Source of the DNA: Halobacteroidaceae bacterium
GTDB taxonomy: Bacteria > Bacillota > Halanaerobiia > B1SED10-174
Direction: 5' to 3'
Length of the DNA stretch: 64,000 nt
Assembly: GCA_003554585.1 (NCBI GenBank)
Contig: PWGV01000025.1
Coordinates: 1-64,000 of the forward strand
Shown: one piece after another, positions 19,664 to 29,957 of the stretch
Numbering within the stretch: position 1 is the stretch's first letter
How the letters are laid out: each line of letters begins with the position of its first letter
Position numbers and translations under genes: made by a program
The notes under the pieces: model-generated
Database searches by the model: none
What the model saw: only the letters and a program-made list of their open reading frames with translations
Told to the model about the DNA's origin: nothing

Positions 19664-20806
19664 ATGAAAATTGCAATAGTTGGGGGAGGAACAGGAGGGC
19701 ATGTTTACCCAGGGATAGCAGTGGCTCAGGCCTGGAAGGACAGGGCGGAGATAGTTTTTTTGGGTCAGAAAAACAAATTCGAGGGGCAGGTAGTTCCCCA
19801 GGCGGGATTTCAGTTAATCCCTATCGCTGCATCGCCCATAAGCCGGAAAATATCTCTGAGCCTCTTTAAAACAGGGTGGAGTTTATTGCTGGGAACACTG
19901 CAATCTTTTCGGTTCCTCCGCAAATTCAAACCGGATATTATTTTGGGAACGGGTGGTTATGTTGCTGCACCGGCGTTAATGGGGGCAGTATTTTTAAAAA
20001 TCCCTATAATAATTCATGAACAGAATGCATACCCCAGCCTTACGAATCGACTTCTTGCCCGCGCAGCAAAAGTTGTCTGTATTAGCCTTCCTCCTGCGGG
20101 AAAACATTTTTCTCGGGCCAAAAAGGTAATAATAACGGGGAACCCTGTTCGTTCTGCTATTTTTAATTATGACAGGAAAAAAGCACGCGAAGAATTGGGG
20201 CTGGCAGATCAGGATCAACTGGTTTTGATTGCCGGAGGCAGTCAGGGTGCGCGTTCGGTAAATAGGGCTGTGGTCCGCTGGTTAAAAAATAATGAGATTA
20301 AAAAGAACTGGAAAATTGTCCATGCTACCGGAAGGAATAACTACTCTGAAGTGCTTGCTTATTATAATAAAATCGGGGTTAACCCCGAAGAAAAGAGTTA
20401 TCTGCAAATGCTACCATATATTGAAAATATGGGCCAATTTATGGCAGCTGCAGACCTTTTTGTTGGCAGGAGTGGAGCCACAACGGTTTCAGAAATAATC
20501 GCCAGGGGAATTCCTGCAATCCTTATCCCTTATCCTTTTGCAGCTGAAGACCATCAAACTGCCAACGCCCGGTTTTTAGAAGAAAATGGGTCAGCAATAA
20601 TTTTACCCGATGAGGAATTAGAAGCAGGAAAACTGGCAAGTTTAGTAGAAGAATTGCTAAATGACCGGAAAAGATTGGAGAAAATGGGCCGAAAAAGTGT
20701 TTTTTTGCGCCAGGGTAATTCAGTTGAAAAAATTTCTAAAGTAATGGAAACAGTTTTGCAAGATATTAATGCTGGGAAAAAAGGTGGTGAAAACCTTGGG
20801 AAATGA
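19664..20806 (+). CDS. murG: UDP-GlcNAc transferase MurG
   Basis: GGGTGGHVYPGIAVAQ, HEQNAYPSLTN, GRSGATTVSEI. Confidence 0.96.
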   Translation: MKIAIVGGGTGGHVYPGIAVAQAWKDRAEIVFLGQKNKFEGQVVPQAGFQLIPIAASPISRKISLSLFKTGWSLLLGTLQSFRFLRKFKPDIILGTGGYVAAPALMGAVFLKIPIIIHEQNAYPSLTNRLLARAAKVVCISLPPAGKHFSRAKKVIITGNPVRSAIFNYDRKKAREELGLADQDQLVLIAGGSQGARSVNRAVVRWLKNNEIKKNWKIVHATGRNNYSEVLAYYNKIGVNPEEKSYLQMLPYIENMGQFMAAADLFVGRSGATTVSEIIARGIPAILIPYPFAAEDHQTANARFLEENGSAIILPDEELEAGKLASLVEELLNDRKRLEKMGRKSVFLRQGNSVEKISKVMETVLQDINAGKKGGENLGK

Positions 20807-22226
20807 ACCAGGAGAATATAGCAACCTGGATGGGAAAGGGCCTTTCCATTTTGTTGGCATCGGGGGCATTTCCATGAGTGGAATTGCTCGGCTCCTCCTG
20901 GAAAAAGGATACCAGGTAAGCGGTTCAGACCTAAAGGATTCAGAACTTTTACGGACACTCAGGGAGGCCGGCGCAAGGATTTCTATAGGCCATGATCCCC
21001 TAAATATAGCAGGAGTGGGAACGGTAATTATTTCTTCGGCCATTCCTGAAGATAATTGTGAAGTTAAAGAAGCCCACAAGCAAGGGCTTCGTGTCTGGCA
21101 GCGGGCTCAAATGATTGCCAGGCTAATGGAAAACAAACGTGGGATTGCCATCGCGGGGACACATGGGAAAACCACTTCGACTTCAATGGTCTCTCTCCTT
21201 TTGGCGAAAAATGAGTTGGATCCTACTGTTCTAATTGGCGGAGAATTAAATGATCTGGGAGGTAATGCAAAGCTTGGTAGGGGAGACCTGGTGGTAACAG
21301 AAGCCGATGAAAGCGACGGGTCTTTTCTGTTTTTTTCTCCAGAAATTGCTTTGATAACAAATATTGAACTGGATCACCCCGATTATTATTCCTCGTATCA
21401 AATGGTTCTTAATGTTTTCCAAAAGTTTATTAAACGTGTTGCTCCCGGGGGAAGGATAATCGTTTGTGTTGATGATCCCGGAGTTCAAAAAGTTCTTGAG
21501 AGTGGGGAAACAAAAGCCGCTGTTCTGGGGTATGGAATTGAAAACGGTGAACTTCAGGCCAGAGAAATTGAATTAAAAAATGGGGCGAGTTGTTTTCAGG
21601 TTAATTATCAGGGAGAAACTTTAGGAGAAATCACTCTAAAAGTTCCCGGCCGCCACAATGTCTACAATGCCCTGGGGGTCATTGGAATTGCCCTGGTTCT
21701 GGGGTTGGAATTTTCCGGGATCAAAAAGGGATTGGAAGCCTACCGTGGAGTTCAGAGGCGATTTGAGCAGGTGGGGATTGCAGGAGGAATCTGCATTGTT
21801 GACGATTATGCTCATCACCCCACTGAAATTGAAGCAACAATAAGTGCGGCAAGGAGCAGTGACCCCAATCGAGTTGTTGTGATCTTCCAACCACATCGAT
21901 ACACGAGAACCAATTATTTACTGGATGGTTTTGCCCAGGCCCTGCAAAAAGCGGACAGGGTTGTAGTAACCTCAGTTTATTCAGCATCTGAAAAACCAAT
22001 TCCTGGAGTTAGCGGGGAAAAAATTGTTCGCCTGATTGAGCAGGAAGGTGGCAAGGGTAAGGCCAGTTTTTGTCCAAACCTGGAGGATATACCGGGTTTT
22101 CTTGGTGAAGAATTGAGGCATGGGGACCTAGTTCTTACTCTTGGCGCCGGAGATATATACAAAGTTGGACCACTACTTTTAGATCTCTTGAAATCGGAGA
22201 AAGGGGTTTCTGCAGGAAGCGGTTAA
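20796..22226 (+). CDS. murC: UDP-N-acetylmuramate--L-alanine ligase
   Basis: HFVGIGGISMSGIA, AGTHGKTTSTSM; TTG at 20796 preceded by aaggtgg (track ORF starts 20769). Confidence 0.95.
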   Translation: MGNEPGEYSNLDGKGPFHFVGIGGISMSGIARLLLEKGYQVSGSDLKDSELLRTLREAGARISIGHDPLNIAGVGTVIISSAIPEDNCEVKEAHKQGLRVWQRAQMIARLMENKRGIAIAGTHGKTTSTSMVSLLLAKNELDPTVLIGGELNDLGGNAKLGRGDLVVTEADESDGSFLFFSPEIALITNIELDHPDYYSSYQMVLNVFQKFIKRVAPGGRIIVCVDDPGVQKVLESGETKAAVLGYGIENGELQAREIELKNGASCFQVNYQGETLGEITLKVPGRHNVYNALGVIGIALVLGLEFSGIKKGLEAYRGVQRRFEQVGIAGGICIVDDYAHHPTEIEATISAARSSDPNRVVVIFQPHRYTRTNYLLDGFAQALQKADRVVVTSVYSASEKPIPGVSGEKIVRLIEQEGGKGKASFCPNLEDIPGFLGEELRHGDLVLTLGAGDIYKVGPLLLDLLKSEKGVSAGSG

Positions 22227-22244
22227 AGCAAATACCAGGAGGCA

Positions 22245-23534
22245 ATGTTGATGCAGGGAATAAGAATCCGGCAGGGAGAAAAACCATTAAAAGGGGAGGT
22301 TAAAATAAGCGGTTCCAAAAATGCTGCTCTGCCGGTCATGGCCGCTACAGTTTTGGAACCAGCTGAATATGTTCTGAATGATATTCCCATTTTGAGGGAT
22401 ATTAAGTTTATGAAGGCGGTATTAGAAGCCCTTGGAGGTAAGGTGGAGCAGAAGGGAAATGCAATGCTGATTGACACCCGGCATTTAAATTCAACTGAGA
22501 TTCCAGATTATCTGATGCGCCGAATGCGAGCCAGCATTCTTTTTATGGGCCCATTACTGGGAAGATTTGGCAAGGTAAAGGTTTCTCAACCTGGTGGTTG
22601 CAGTATTGGCCCCCGTCCAGTTGACTGGCATGTTAAGGGCTTACAGCAATTGGGAGCCAAATTTCAGGAAAGCCATGGCTTCCTCACCGGGTGGGGGAGT
22701 TCTCTCAAAGGCAAAGAGATTCACCTGGATTTTCCCAGCGTTGGCACAACTGAAAATATTATGCTGGGTGCGGCTAAAGCCAAGGGCAATACTATAATAA
22801 GAAACGCGGCCCGGGAGCCGGAAATTGTTGATTTGCAGAATTTTTTAAACTCCATGGGTGCTGAAATAATTGGCGCCGGGACTGATATGATAAAAATTAC
22901 CGGAAAAAAAGAGTTGAATGGAACCGAACATACGGTTATTCCCGATCGGATTGAGGCGGGGACCTTTCTTGTGGCGGGGGCAATTACCAGGGGAGAGATT
23001 AAATTACTTAATGTTATTCCTGAGCACCTGGAATCTGTGATTGCAAAAATTAAAGAGGCGGGCTTTGAATTAGTGGAAGAGGGAGATACGCTGACTATTT
23101 TCCCGGCAGGAACAGCTCCGAACTCTTTGGATATTAAAACCTATCCCTACCCTGGATTCCCTACTGATATGCAACCTCAATTTATGGCCCTTTTGTCCCT
23201 GGCCCGTGGAACTAGCGTTTTAACGGAAAATATTTTTGAAAACAGAATGAAGCATGCCGAGGAACTCAAGCGACTGGGGGCTAAAATTCGCGTTGAAGGG
23301 AGAACCGCTATAATCGAGGGGGTTCCAAGACTTTACGGCGCATTCGTGGAATCTCCACCCGCGCTCCGTGCGGGGGCGGCACTTGTTCTCGCCGGTCTTG
23401 CGGCAGAAGGAGAAACCTGTGTTGTTGATATTGAACATATTGAAAGAGGTTATGAGGAACTGGTTGGAAAATTGCAACAATTAGGAGCTGAAATTGAAAT
23501 AATCCACCTGGAAGAGGAAGAGAAGAATGGGTAA
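22245..23534 (+). CDS. murA: UDP-GlcNAc 1-carboxyvinyltransferase
   Basis: GEVKISGSKNAALPVMAA, GGCSIGPRPVDWH, YPGFPTDMQPQ. Confidence 0.96.
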   Translation: MLMQGIRIRQGEKPLKGEVKISGSKNAALPVMAATVLEPAEYVLNDIPILRDIKFMKAVLEALGGKVEQKGNAMLIDTRHLNSTEIPDYLMRRMRASILFMGPLLGRFGKVKVSQPGGCSIGPRPVDWHVKGLQQLGAKFQESHGFLTGWGSSLKGKEIHLDFPSVGTTENIMLGAAKAKGNTIIRNAAREPEIVDLQNFLNSMGAEIIGAGTDMIKITGKKELNGTEHTVIPDRIEAGTFLVAGAITRGEIKLLNVIPEHLESVIAKIKEAGFELVEEGDTLTIFPAGTAPNSLDIKTYPYPGFPTDMQPQFMALLSLARGTSVLTENIFENRMKHAEELKRLGAKIRVEGRTAIIEGVPRLYGAFVESPPALRAGAALVLAGLAAEGETCVVDIEHIERGYEELVGKLQQLGAEIEIIHLEEEEKNG

Positions 23535-24228
23535 AAGGAGGTTTGGGCGCCTCCTGGTGTTTTTTTTGCTGGTTCTTGGTGCCCTTATATTTTTAAATTC
23601 TGATTTTTTCCAGGTAAAAGAACTGGAAATTGTGGGTATGGAAGGAATTGAATCCGAGGAGTTAGTCCCTAAAGAGGATGTCATGGGTTTTAATATTTTC
23701 CATATTGACAAAAAATACCTGGTGGAATTTGCTCTCCAGGATTCAACAATAAAAGAAGTTGAAATTAAAAGGAAATTCCCGGCAACCCTTGTATATTATT
23801 TGGAAGCGAGAGAACCTCTGGCCTGGGTGAAAACAGGCTCAAAATTTTTTTTGGTAGATGAAGAAGGGTATTCCATAAAAAAAGCAGAAGAAATTGTAGA
23901 ATTGGATCTTCCGCTCATAAAATTGGAAGGGGTAGAACTGAAAGAGGAGGTGAGGTTAGACGAAGAAAATTTAAGGTTTTGTTTGAATTTACTTGAAAAT
24001 CTGGAAAAATGGGTTTTGGAAAGAGTAACCGATGTTGTCCTGGGGCAAAAAAGAAACGTCAGGCTCTATTTAGAAGGTGGCGGGCAGATCCTTTTGGGCC
24101 AAGCTTATACATCCGATGAGTTACCGGGAATAATAATGGGTTTCATGCGGGAACTCGAGAAAGATCTCGATCGTTTGGAGTACCTTGATTTAAGATTTGA
24201 AGGTCGTCCCGTTTACAAATTAAAATAA
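23527..24228 (+). CDS. ftsQ: Cell division protein FtsQ/DivIB
   Basis: Single N-terminal TM, POTRA-like region, position between murA and ftsA. Confidence 0.85.
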   Translation: MGKRRFGRLLVFFLLVLGALIFLNSDFFQVKELEIVGMEGIESEELVPKEDVMGFNIFHIDKKYLVEFALQDSTIKEVEIKRKFPATLVYYLEAREPLAWVKTGSKFFLVDEEGYSIKKAEEIVELDLPLIKLEGVELKEEVRLDEENLRFCLNLLENLEKWVLERVTDVVLGQKRNVRLYLEGGGQILLGQAYTSDELPGIIMGFMRELEKDLDRLEYLDLRFEGRPVYKLK

Positions 24229-24303
24229 AGTTTGACAGGAGTTTTGCTCCAAATGGTGAAAATAATTGATAATACGTTGAAAAATGAAAGGGGGCCTGAA
24301 TAG

Positions 24304-25566
24304 ATGCCCCGAAAGGAAAGAATTGCCACTCTTGACGTGGGAACAAGCAAAATTTGCGCTCTCGTGGGCGAAATTGAAGAAAATGGTACACTGGATGTCC
24401 TGGGAGTTGGCCTCAGTCCTTCAGTTGGTATCAGAAAAGGCGTTGTAATAGATATTGAACGCAACGCCCAGGCTATTCGACTTGCTTTAAAAAGAGCAGA
24501 GCAAATGGCCGGTATGGGTATCGACGAAGTATGGGTTGGGGTAGCAGGAGCGCACATTGCATCGCAAAATGCCCACGGAATGGTGGCAGTTACGGGAGAA
24601 AAAAAAGAGATAAAAGAATCAGATATCAAAAGGGTTATTGAGGCTTCCCAGATTATTTCTCTTCCCCCCAGTCGGGAAATTTTGCATGTCCTTCCCCGGG
24701 AATTTGTTGTTGATGGAAATTCGGGGATAAAAGATCCCGAGGGGATGTCGGGGGTAAGGCTTGAAGTCCATTCTCACATTGTTACTGCTTCGGCAACTTC
24801 TCTTGAAAACCTGATCAAAGGAGTGGAACGGAGCGGGCTTTTTGCCCGGGGCATAATTCTAGACCTTTTAGCGGTCAGTGATGCTGTTTTAACCCCTGAT
24901 GAGAAGGATCTGGGAGTTGTCCTGGTGGATATGGGGGGTGGAACCACTGATATTGCGATTTTTAAGGATGGAGGATTGGTTTTCACCAAAATTTTGCCTG
25001 TGGGAGGAAGCCACGTAACCAATGATATCGCTGTGGGCTTGAGGACTGCAGTAAAAAATGCTGAACAAATTAAAGTTTTGCATGGCCAGGCCCGAAATGA
25101 TAATGATACAGATGAGACGATAACTGTACTTACGACAAGTGGAAAAGACGAACGCGAGGTTCCTAAAAGGATGCTCCTGGAAATTATAGAACCCCGGATG
25201 GTAGAAATATTCCAGCTGATAAAAACGGCAATCGAGGAATCTGGTTATGCGGGTTTAACTCCGGCTGGCGTTGTTTTTACCGGGGGCGGCTCGCTTTTAA
25301 AAGGGGCGATGGAGGCAGCAGGAGAAACCCTAATCATTCCAGTTCGCCTCGGTTATCCCGAAGAGGTTAAAGGTTTAAATGAACTGGGTGAAGGGGCTTC
25401 CGGAGAAGCAGGGCTGGGTTATGTTTTGGCTCCACCTGTTTTTTCCACAGCTATTGGCTTGATGTATTATGGAATGGGCAGCGAACCGGATAAAAGAGCC
25501 CCCATTAAGGATTCTTTTTGGGGATATTTGAAAAAAATCGGCGATAAGCTTAAGGATACTTTTTAA
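24304..25566 (+). CDS. ftsA: Cell division protein FtsA
   Basis: [43 protein letters not shown]. Confidence 0.97.
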   Translation: MPRKERIATLDVGTSKICALVGEIEENGTLDVLGVGLSPSVGIRKGVVIDIERNAQAIRLALKRAEQMAGMGIDEVWVGVAGAHIASQNAHGMVAVTGEKKEIKESDIKRVIEASQIISLPPSREILHVLPREFVVDGNSGIKDPEGMSGVRLEVHSHIVTASATSLENLIKGVERSGLFARGIILDLLAVSDAVLTPDEKDLGVVLVDMGGGTTDIAIFKDGGLVFTKILPVGGSHVTNDIAVGLRTAVKNAEQIKVLHGQARNDNDTDETITVLTTSGKDEREVPKRMLLEIIEPRMVEIFQLIKTAIEESGYAGLTPAGVVFTGGGSLLKGAMEAAGETLIIPVRLGYPEEVKGLNELGEGASGEAGLGYVLAPPVFSTAIGLMYYGMGSEPDKRAPIKDSFWGYLKKIGDKLKDTF

Positions 25567-25583
25567 AGGGAGGGAACCCTTCC

Positions 25584-26678
25584 ATGTTAGAATATGGAAC
25601 CGATATGGAGCGATTTGCTAAAATAAAAGTTGTTGGAGTTGGCGGCGGCGGAAATAACGCCGTTAACCGGATGATTGACTCGGGCCTGGAGGGTGTTGAG
25701 TTTATTTCGGTAAATACCGATGCCCAGGCCTTACTATCTTCTAACGCCGAAGTTCTCCTGCAGATTGGAGAACAGTTGACCAAAGGTCTTGGAGCTGGAG
25801 CCGAGCCAGAAATTGGGGCCCAGGCTGCAGAAGAAAGTCGCGAATTGATTGCTGAAGCTCTTCAGGGAGCTGATATGGTTTTTATCACTGCGGGGATGGG
25901 TGGAGGAACTGGAACCGGGGCAACACCTATCATTGCTGAGATTTCAAAAGAAATCGGTGCTCTGACTGTTGGCGTTGTTACCAAACCTTTTTCTGTCGAA
26001 GGCCGCAAAAGGATGAATCGGGCAGAAGAAGGAATTGAGATCCTGAAAAATAATGTGGATACCCTGATTACCATTCCCAACGACAAGCTTCTGGCCCTGG
26101 CCGAGCAGAAAACCAGTCTAATTGATGCCTTTAAAATCGCAGATGATATTCTCCGGCAAGGAGTAAAAGGGATTTCGGACCTGATCATAATTACCGGTCT
26201 GATTAACCTGGACTTTGCTGATGTCAAGGCAATTATGACTAAAGCAGGTTCCGCCTTAATGGGAATGGGTCGGGCCAAAGGGGAAGATCGGGCAGCAGAA
26301 GCTGCCAGGATGGCAACCACTTCTCCTCTCCTTGAAACCTCTATTGATGGTGCCAAGGGAGTTTTACTGAACATAACTGGTGGGCCTGATTTAGGACTCC
26401 TGGAAGCAAATGAGGCTGTAAGAATTATTTCCGAAGTCGCTGATCCTGATGCGAACATAATTCTTGGTGCAGTGGTAGATGAAAATATGGGCGAAGAAGT
26501 TATGGTTACGGTTATTGCTGCGGGTTTTGACGAAAATCAGCAGACAGAAGAACCAAAAAAAGAAAAAGAAAGGAAAAAAGAGCCCAAAAAAGAAGATGAG
26601 GAAGAGGATTTTGAAATGCCGGTTTTTACGGAAAGTGACCTTGAAATACCAGCTTTCCTTAGAAAACATAAAAAATAA
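25584..26678 (+). CDS. ftsZ: Cell division GTPase FtsZ
   Basis: [21 protein letters not shown]-terminal tail [13 protein letters not shown]. Confidence 0.98.
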   Translation: MLEYGTDMERFAKIKVVGVGGGGNNAVNRMIDSGLEGVEFISVNTDAQALLSSNAEVLLQIGEQLTKGLGAGAEPEIGAQAAEESRELIAEALQGADMVFITAGMGGGTGTGATPIIAEISKEIGALTVGVVTKPFSVEGRKRMNRAEEGIEILKNNVDTLITIPNDKLLALAEQKTSLIDAFKIADDILRQGVKGISDLIIITGLINLDFADVKAIMTKAGSALMGMGRAKGEDRAAEAARMATTSPLLETSIDGAKGVLLNITGGPDLGLLEANEAVRIISEVADPDANIILGAVVDENMGEEVMVTVIAAGFDENQQTEEPKKEKERKKEPKKEDEEEDFEMPVFTESDLEIPAFLRKHKK

Positions 26679-26705
26679 TTTCCCCGCAAGGGGAATTTTT
26701 TTTGC
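26679..26705 (+). terminator. Terminator after ftsZ
   Basis: ttccccgcaaggggaa + T-run. Confidence 0.8.
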
Positions 26706-26850
26706 TTAAAAATAACGGGTGATACTCCTTAAATTTTGGCGCGGGGAGTTTCATTTTTGGATTGCAAATACAATAATTAAGTCTTTTCAACAAGGAGGGG
26801 AAACATAGGTAAAAAGAGAATTACTAATGGCAGAAGGAGGCGAAGAAAAG

Positions 26851-27306
26851 GTGAAATGTCCTTATTGCGGTCACAATGATTGCCGAGTCCTAGATTCCCG
26901 GGGTACCGATGAACAAACAGCCATTCGAAGACGGCGGGAATGTAATAAATGTAAGGAACGCTTTACTACCTATGAAAGAATTGAAGAAGCACCTCTCCTG
27001 GTAATTAAAAAAGATGGGACCCGAGAGCTTTTCAACCGAAACAAAATCCTAAACGGGATTCTCCGGGCCACTGAAAAAAGAGGAATTGAACTCGAACGAT
27101 TAGAAAAAATTGCCCGGGATGTTGAACAGGAACTAAGGAATAGAATGGAACCAGAAATTCCCGGTCAGGAAATCGGGGAACTGGTCATGGAATACCTTTT
27201 AGAACTGGATGAAGTTGCTTATGTTCGTTTTGCCTCAGTTTATAGGCATTTTAAGGATATTAATAAATTCCGCCAGGAACTCGATCGTTTGCTGGAAGAT
27301 AACTGA
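26851..27306 (+). CDS. nrdR: Ribonucleotide reductase regulator NrdR
   Basis: [17 protein letters not shown] Zn finger, ATP-cone; GTG start at 26851 with aaggagg (track start 26827). Confidence 0.95.
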   Translation: MKCPYCGHNDCRVLDSRGTDEQTAIRRRRECNKCKERFTTYERIEEAPLLVIKKDGTRELFNRNKILNGILRATEKRGIELERLEKIARDVEQELRNRMEPEIPGQEIGELVMEYLLELDEVAYVRFASVYRHFKDINKFRQELDRLLEDN

Positions 27307-27328
27307 ACAAGGGGGAGAAGTGAATTTG

Positions 27329-28090
27329 ATGATTTTTCAGGGTGGAAAGGTAAAATACCTGAGTTTTTCCGATTGGAACTGGCCCTGGCTGATCCACGGT
27401 TTCTCGACTCGTTGGGGAGGAGTTTCTAATAAAGAATATCGCCAGCTCAATATGGCGGGTAGGGGAGACAATGCCAGCAATATCAGAAAGAACCGGGCCC
27501 TTTTTCTTAAAGAAATGGGCTTAATTAATCCCCGGGTTTTCATGGGTGAACAGGTCCATGGAACAAATATAAAAATGGTTAACCAGGAATCTTCGACAAT
27601 TAAAAGGAATACCGATGGCCTGTTAACAAAAGAATCACAAAATGTCCTGCTGGCATTTTTTGCAGATTGTGTTCCCCTTTTCCTGGTTGTACCTGAATAT
27701 AAGACTGTAGGGATAATCCATGCCGGGTGGAAGGGGACAGCCCAAAAAATCGCCTCCCGGGCGGTTGAATTTCTTTGTAAGAATTTAGAAATTGGTCCTG
27801 ATAAAATCCGGGCAGGTTTGGGCCCCGCAATTGGCCCCTGCTGTTATGAGGTTGGGGCCGAGGTTGCAGAGAAGTTTTTGGAAAAAGAAATTATTTCCCG
27901 GCCTCGTAAAAAGAGGTTTTTTCTTGATCTGCCTCAGGTTAATATATTCCAGCTAGAGGATGCGGGGGTTCCTGCGGCGAATATTGGAAAAAGTGGTTTT
28001 TGCACTGCCTGCAATCCCCACCTTTTTTATTCCCACCGGAGAGATGGGGAAAAAACAGGGAGAATGGCAAGCTTAATAGCAATAATATAG
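27329..28090 (+). CDS. pgeF: Peptidoglycan editing factor PgeF / YfiH (laccase-domain) family
   Basis: HGFSTRWGGVS, GEQVHG, DCVPLFLV, HAGWKGT, GPAIGPCCYEVG; start at 27329 (track ORF over-extended). Confidence 0.92.
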   Translation: MIFQGGKVKYLSFSDWNWPWLIHGFSTRWGGVSNKEYRQLNMAGRGDNASNIRKNRALFLKEMGLINPRVFMGEQVHGTNIKMVNQESSTIKRNTDGLLTKESQNVLLAFFADCVPLFLVVPEYKTVGIIHAGWKGTAQKIASRAVEFLCKNLEIGPDKIRAGLGPAIGPCCYEVGAEVAEKFLEKEIISRPRKKRFFLDLPQVNIFQLEDAGVPAANIGKSGFCTACNPHLFYSHRRDGEKTGRMASLIAII

Positions 28091-28103
28091 GGAGAGAGAG
28101 CGG

Positions 28104-28964
28104 ATGGGCAAGGCTAACAAAAAAAATTTATTCCTGTTTTTTTTCTGCGCTGTCCTTTTTTTTATACTGGTTATTTTTATATATTCTCCCCCGAAAAATT
28201 CCCTTTATACTGTTCAGCATGGGGAAATTCGGGAAGAATTTACCTCCGACGCGATTTTTATCCGGGAGGAGCTTGTAATTAAAAGCCAGTATTCCGGCCA
28301 GGTTAATATAGTAATTGGAGAGGGGCAAAGGGTAAGAAGTGGGACCACGGTTATGACTATTGGGGAAGAGAAAGCGATGGTATATGCCTTTGATACCGGG
28401 GTAATATCTTTCAAACATGATGGCGATGAAAATCTTTTTAACCCGGAAGACTGGGCTTATCTGGAAAGAGAACTGATAACCGGCGCTCGAAATAGTTTTT
28501 CAAATTTACGGGATGGCCAGCGGGTAAGAGAGGGCCAATTTCTATTTAGAGTTGTAAACAATTTTTGCCTTTACCTTGCAATTTTGTTTCCCCCTGAACA
28601 ACCAATTCCCCCGGATGGTAGCAGTTTTAGGATTGAATTTCCCCGTCTGGATAGGGAAATTTACTGGGTTCAGGTGGTGGATACGATATTTAGAGAAAGG
28701 ATTGTTATCGTTGAGCTGAGGCAATTTATTGACGAATTCCTTTCCTTGCGTACTCAACCAGTAAATGTGGTCAGGGGTGTTCAGCGGGGAGTTGTGGTGC
28801 CCCGGGAAGCAATTGTTGAAACAGATGATGGATACGCTGTTTTGGTTTCAGGCCGAGGAGAACCAGCTTTACGGAAGGTTGATTTACGGGGAGGAAATGC
28901 AAACATGGTTATTGTTGATGGATTAAATCCAGGAGACGAGGTTTATTTGCAGCCGGATTATTAA
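28104..28964 (+). CDS. HlyD-like membrane-fusion/adaptor protein
   Basis: Single N-terminal TM, lipoyl-like hairpin segments, C-terminal 'VPREAIVETDDGYAVLV'. Confidence 0.65.
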   Translation: MGKANKKNLFLFFFCAVLFFILVIFIYSPPKNSLYTVQHGEIREEFTSDAIFIREELVIKSQYSGQVNIVIGEGQRVRSGTTVMTIGEEKAMVYAFDTGVISFKHDGDENLFNPEDWAYLERELITGARNSFSNLRDGQRVREGQFLFRVVNNFCLYLAILFPPEQPIPPDGSSFRIEFPRLDREIYWVQVVDTIFRERIVIVELRQFIDEFLSLRTQPVNVVRGVQRGVVVPREAIVETDDGYAVLVSGRGEPALRKVDLRGGNANMVIVDGLNPGDEVYLQPDY

Positions 28965-28984
28965 AAGCAGGAGGTGGACTTTCT

Positions 28985-29671
28985 TTGCAGGAAACCAGTA
29001 AAAAAAATTTGAGACGGATAAAAAAGGAATTGAACATCAACGAAAACAAAGAAGTGAAAATCATTGGGGTTACAAAAAACAGAACCTTCGAAGAAATAGA
29101 GAAGGTTTTGAATAAAGGATTAACAGACCTCGGGGAGAACAGAGTCCAGGAATTATTGAGAAAAACGGAGATGTTCCCCACCGGCGTTGGTTGGCATTTT
29201 ATTGGACATCTGCAGCGCAATAAGGTAAAATATGTAGTGCGTATGCCCCAATTAGCCATGATCCATTCTGTTGATAGTCTCCGCCTGGCCAAAAAAATTT
29301 CCCAGGAGGCAAAGCGTGCCAAAAGGGTAATACCTGTTTTATTGCAGGTTAATATCGCCCGGGAAGAACAGAAGTATGGTTTCCTAGCTCAGGACTTAAA
29401 CAGAAATTTACCCGAATTAGACGAACTAGAGAATATTAAAATTAAGGGCCTAATGACTATGGCTCCCTTTGTTAAAGATCCTGAGGAAACCAGGCCTTTT
29501 TTTGCGGATTTGCGCAAACTTGTCGAAAAAATCAAAGAAAAAAACTGGCAGCGGATAAAAATGGAAGAACTATCAATGGGCATGTCCCAGGACTATTTGG
29601 TTGCCCTAGAAGAAGGAGCCACTATTATCCGGTTAGGTCGAATTTTGTTTTCTGACGAAGGAGGAATTTGA
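28985..29671 (+). CDS. yggS: YggS-family PLP homeostasis protein
   Basis: IIGVTKNRTFEEI, LGENRVQE, WHFIGHLQRNKVKYV, LSMGMSQDYLVALEEGATIIRLG. Confidence 0.95.
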   Translation: MQETSKKNLRRIKKELNINENKEVKIIGVTKNRTFEEIEKVLNKGLTDLGENRVQELLRKTEMFPTGVGWHFIGHLQRNKVKYVVRMPQLAMIHSVDSLRLAKKISQEAKRAKRVIPVLLQVNIAREEQKYGFLAQDLNRNLPELDELENIKIKGLMTMAPFVKDPEETRPFFADLRKLVEKIKEKNWQRIKMEELSMGMSQDYLVALEEGATIIRLGRILFSDEGGI

Positions 29672-29943
29672 TGGTATTATTAATACGGACAATCCTTTTT
29701 TTCTTCGAAATCCTTTACTGGCTCATAATCGCAAGGGTAATAATTTCTTTTTTACCCCTACAGAATATCCAGAACCCCTGGAGAAAGGTTTTAAAATTTT
29801 TATTTGAGGTTACCGAACCGATTTTGAGTCCCATTAGAAATATTTTACCCAAGAATCAAATGGGAATCGATTTCTCTCCTTTTATTGCAATCTTATTATT
29901 AATTCTAATCAGGCAGCTGTTTATCAGCGCTTTCCTTGGTTAA
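29668..29943 (+). CDS. YggT family membrane protein
   Basis: Two TM segments; 'EPILSPIRNILP...MGIDFSPFIAILLL'. Confidence 0.92.
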   Translation: MMVLLIRTILFFFEILYWLIIARVIISFLPLQNIQNPWRKVLKFLFEVTEPILSPIRNILPKNQMGIDFSPFIAILLLILIRQLFISAFLG

Positions 29944-29957
29944 GGGGGTGGATAGAA

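Noticed and set aside
25862-26458. Long antisense ORF (198 aa, minus) within ftsZ, and similar antisense ORFs in dinB (8143-8751), fusA2 (43190-43693) and mce/mmdA (47-168 aa class, e.g. 57947-58453)
   Set aside because: Shadow ORFs opposite well-supported genes; low-complexity Ser/Pro/Arg-rich translations, no RBS or family resemblance.
26551-26610. A-rich Lys/Glu low-complexity repeat in ftsZ
   Set aside because: Ordinary variable C-terminal linker of FtsZ before the conserved tail peptide.
27209-27328. Upstream extension of the pgeF ORF overlapping nrdR
   Set aside because: Family alignment from memory and context indicate start at ATG 27329; the extension is out-of-frame nrdR sequence.
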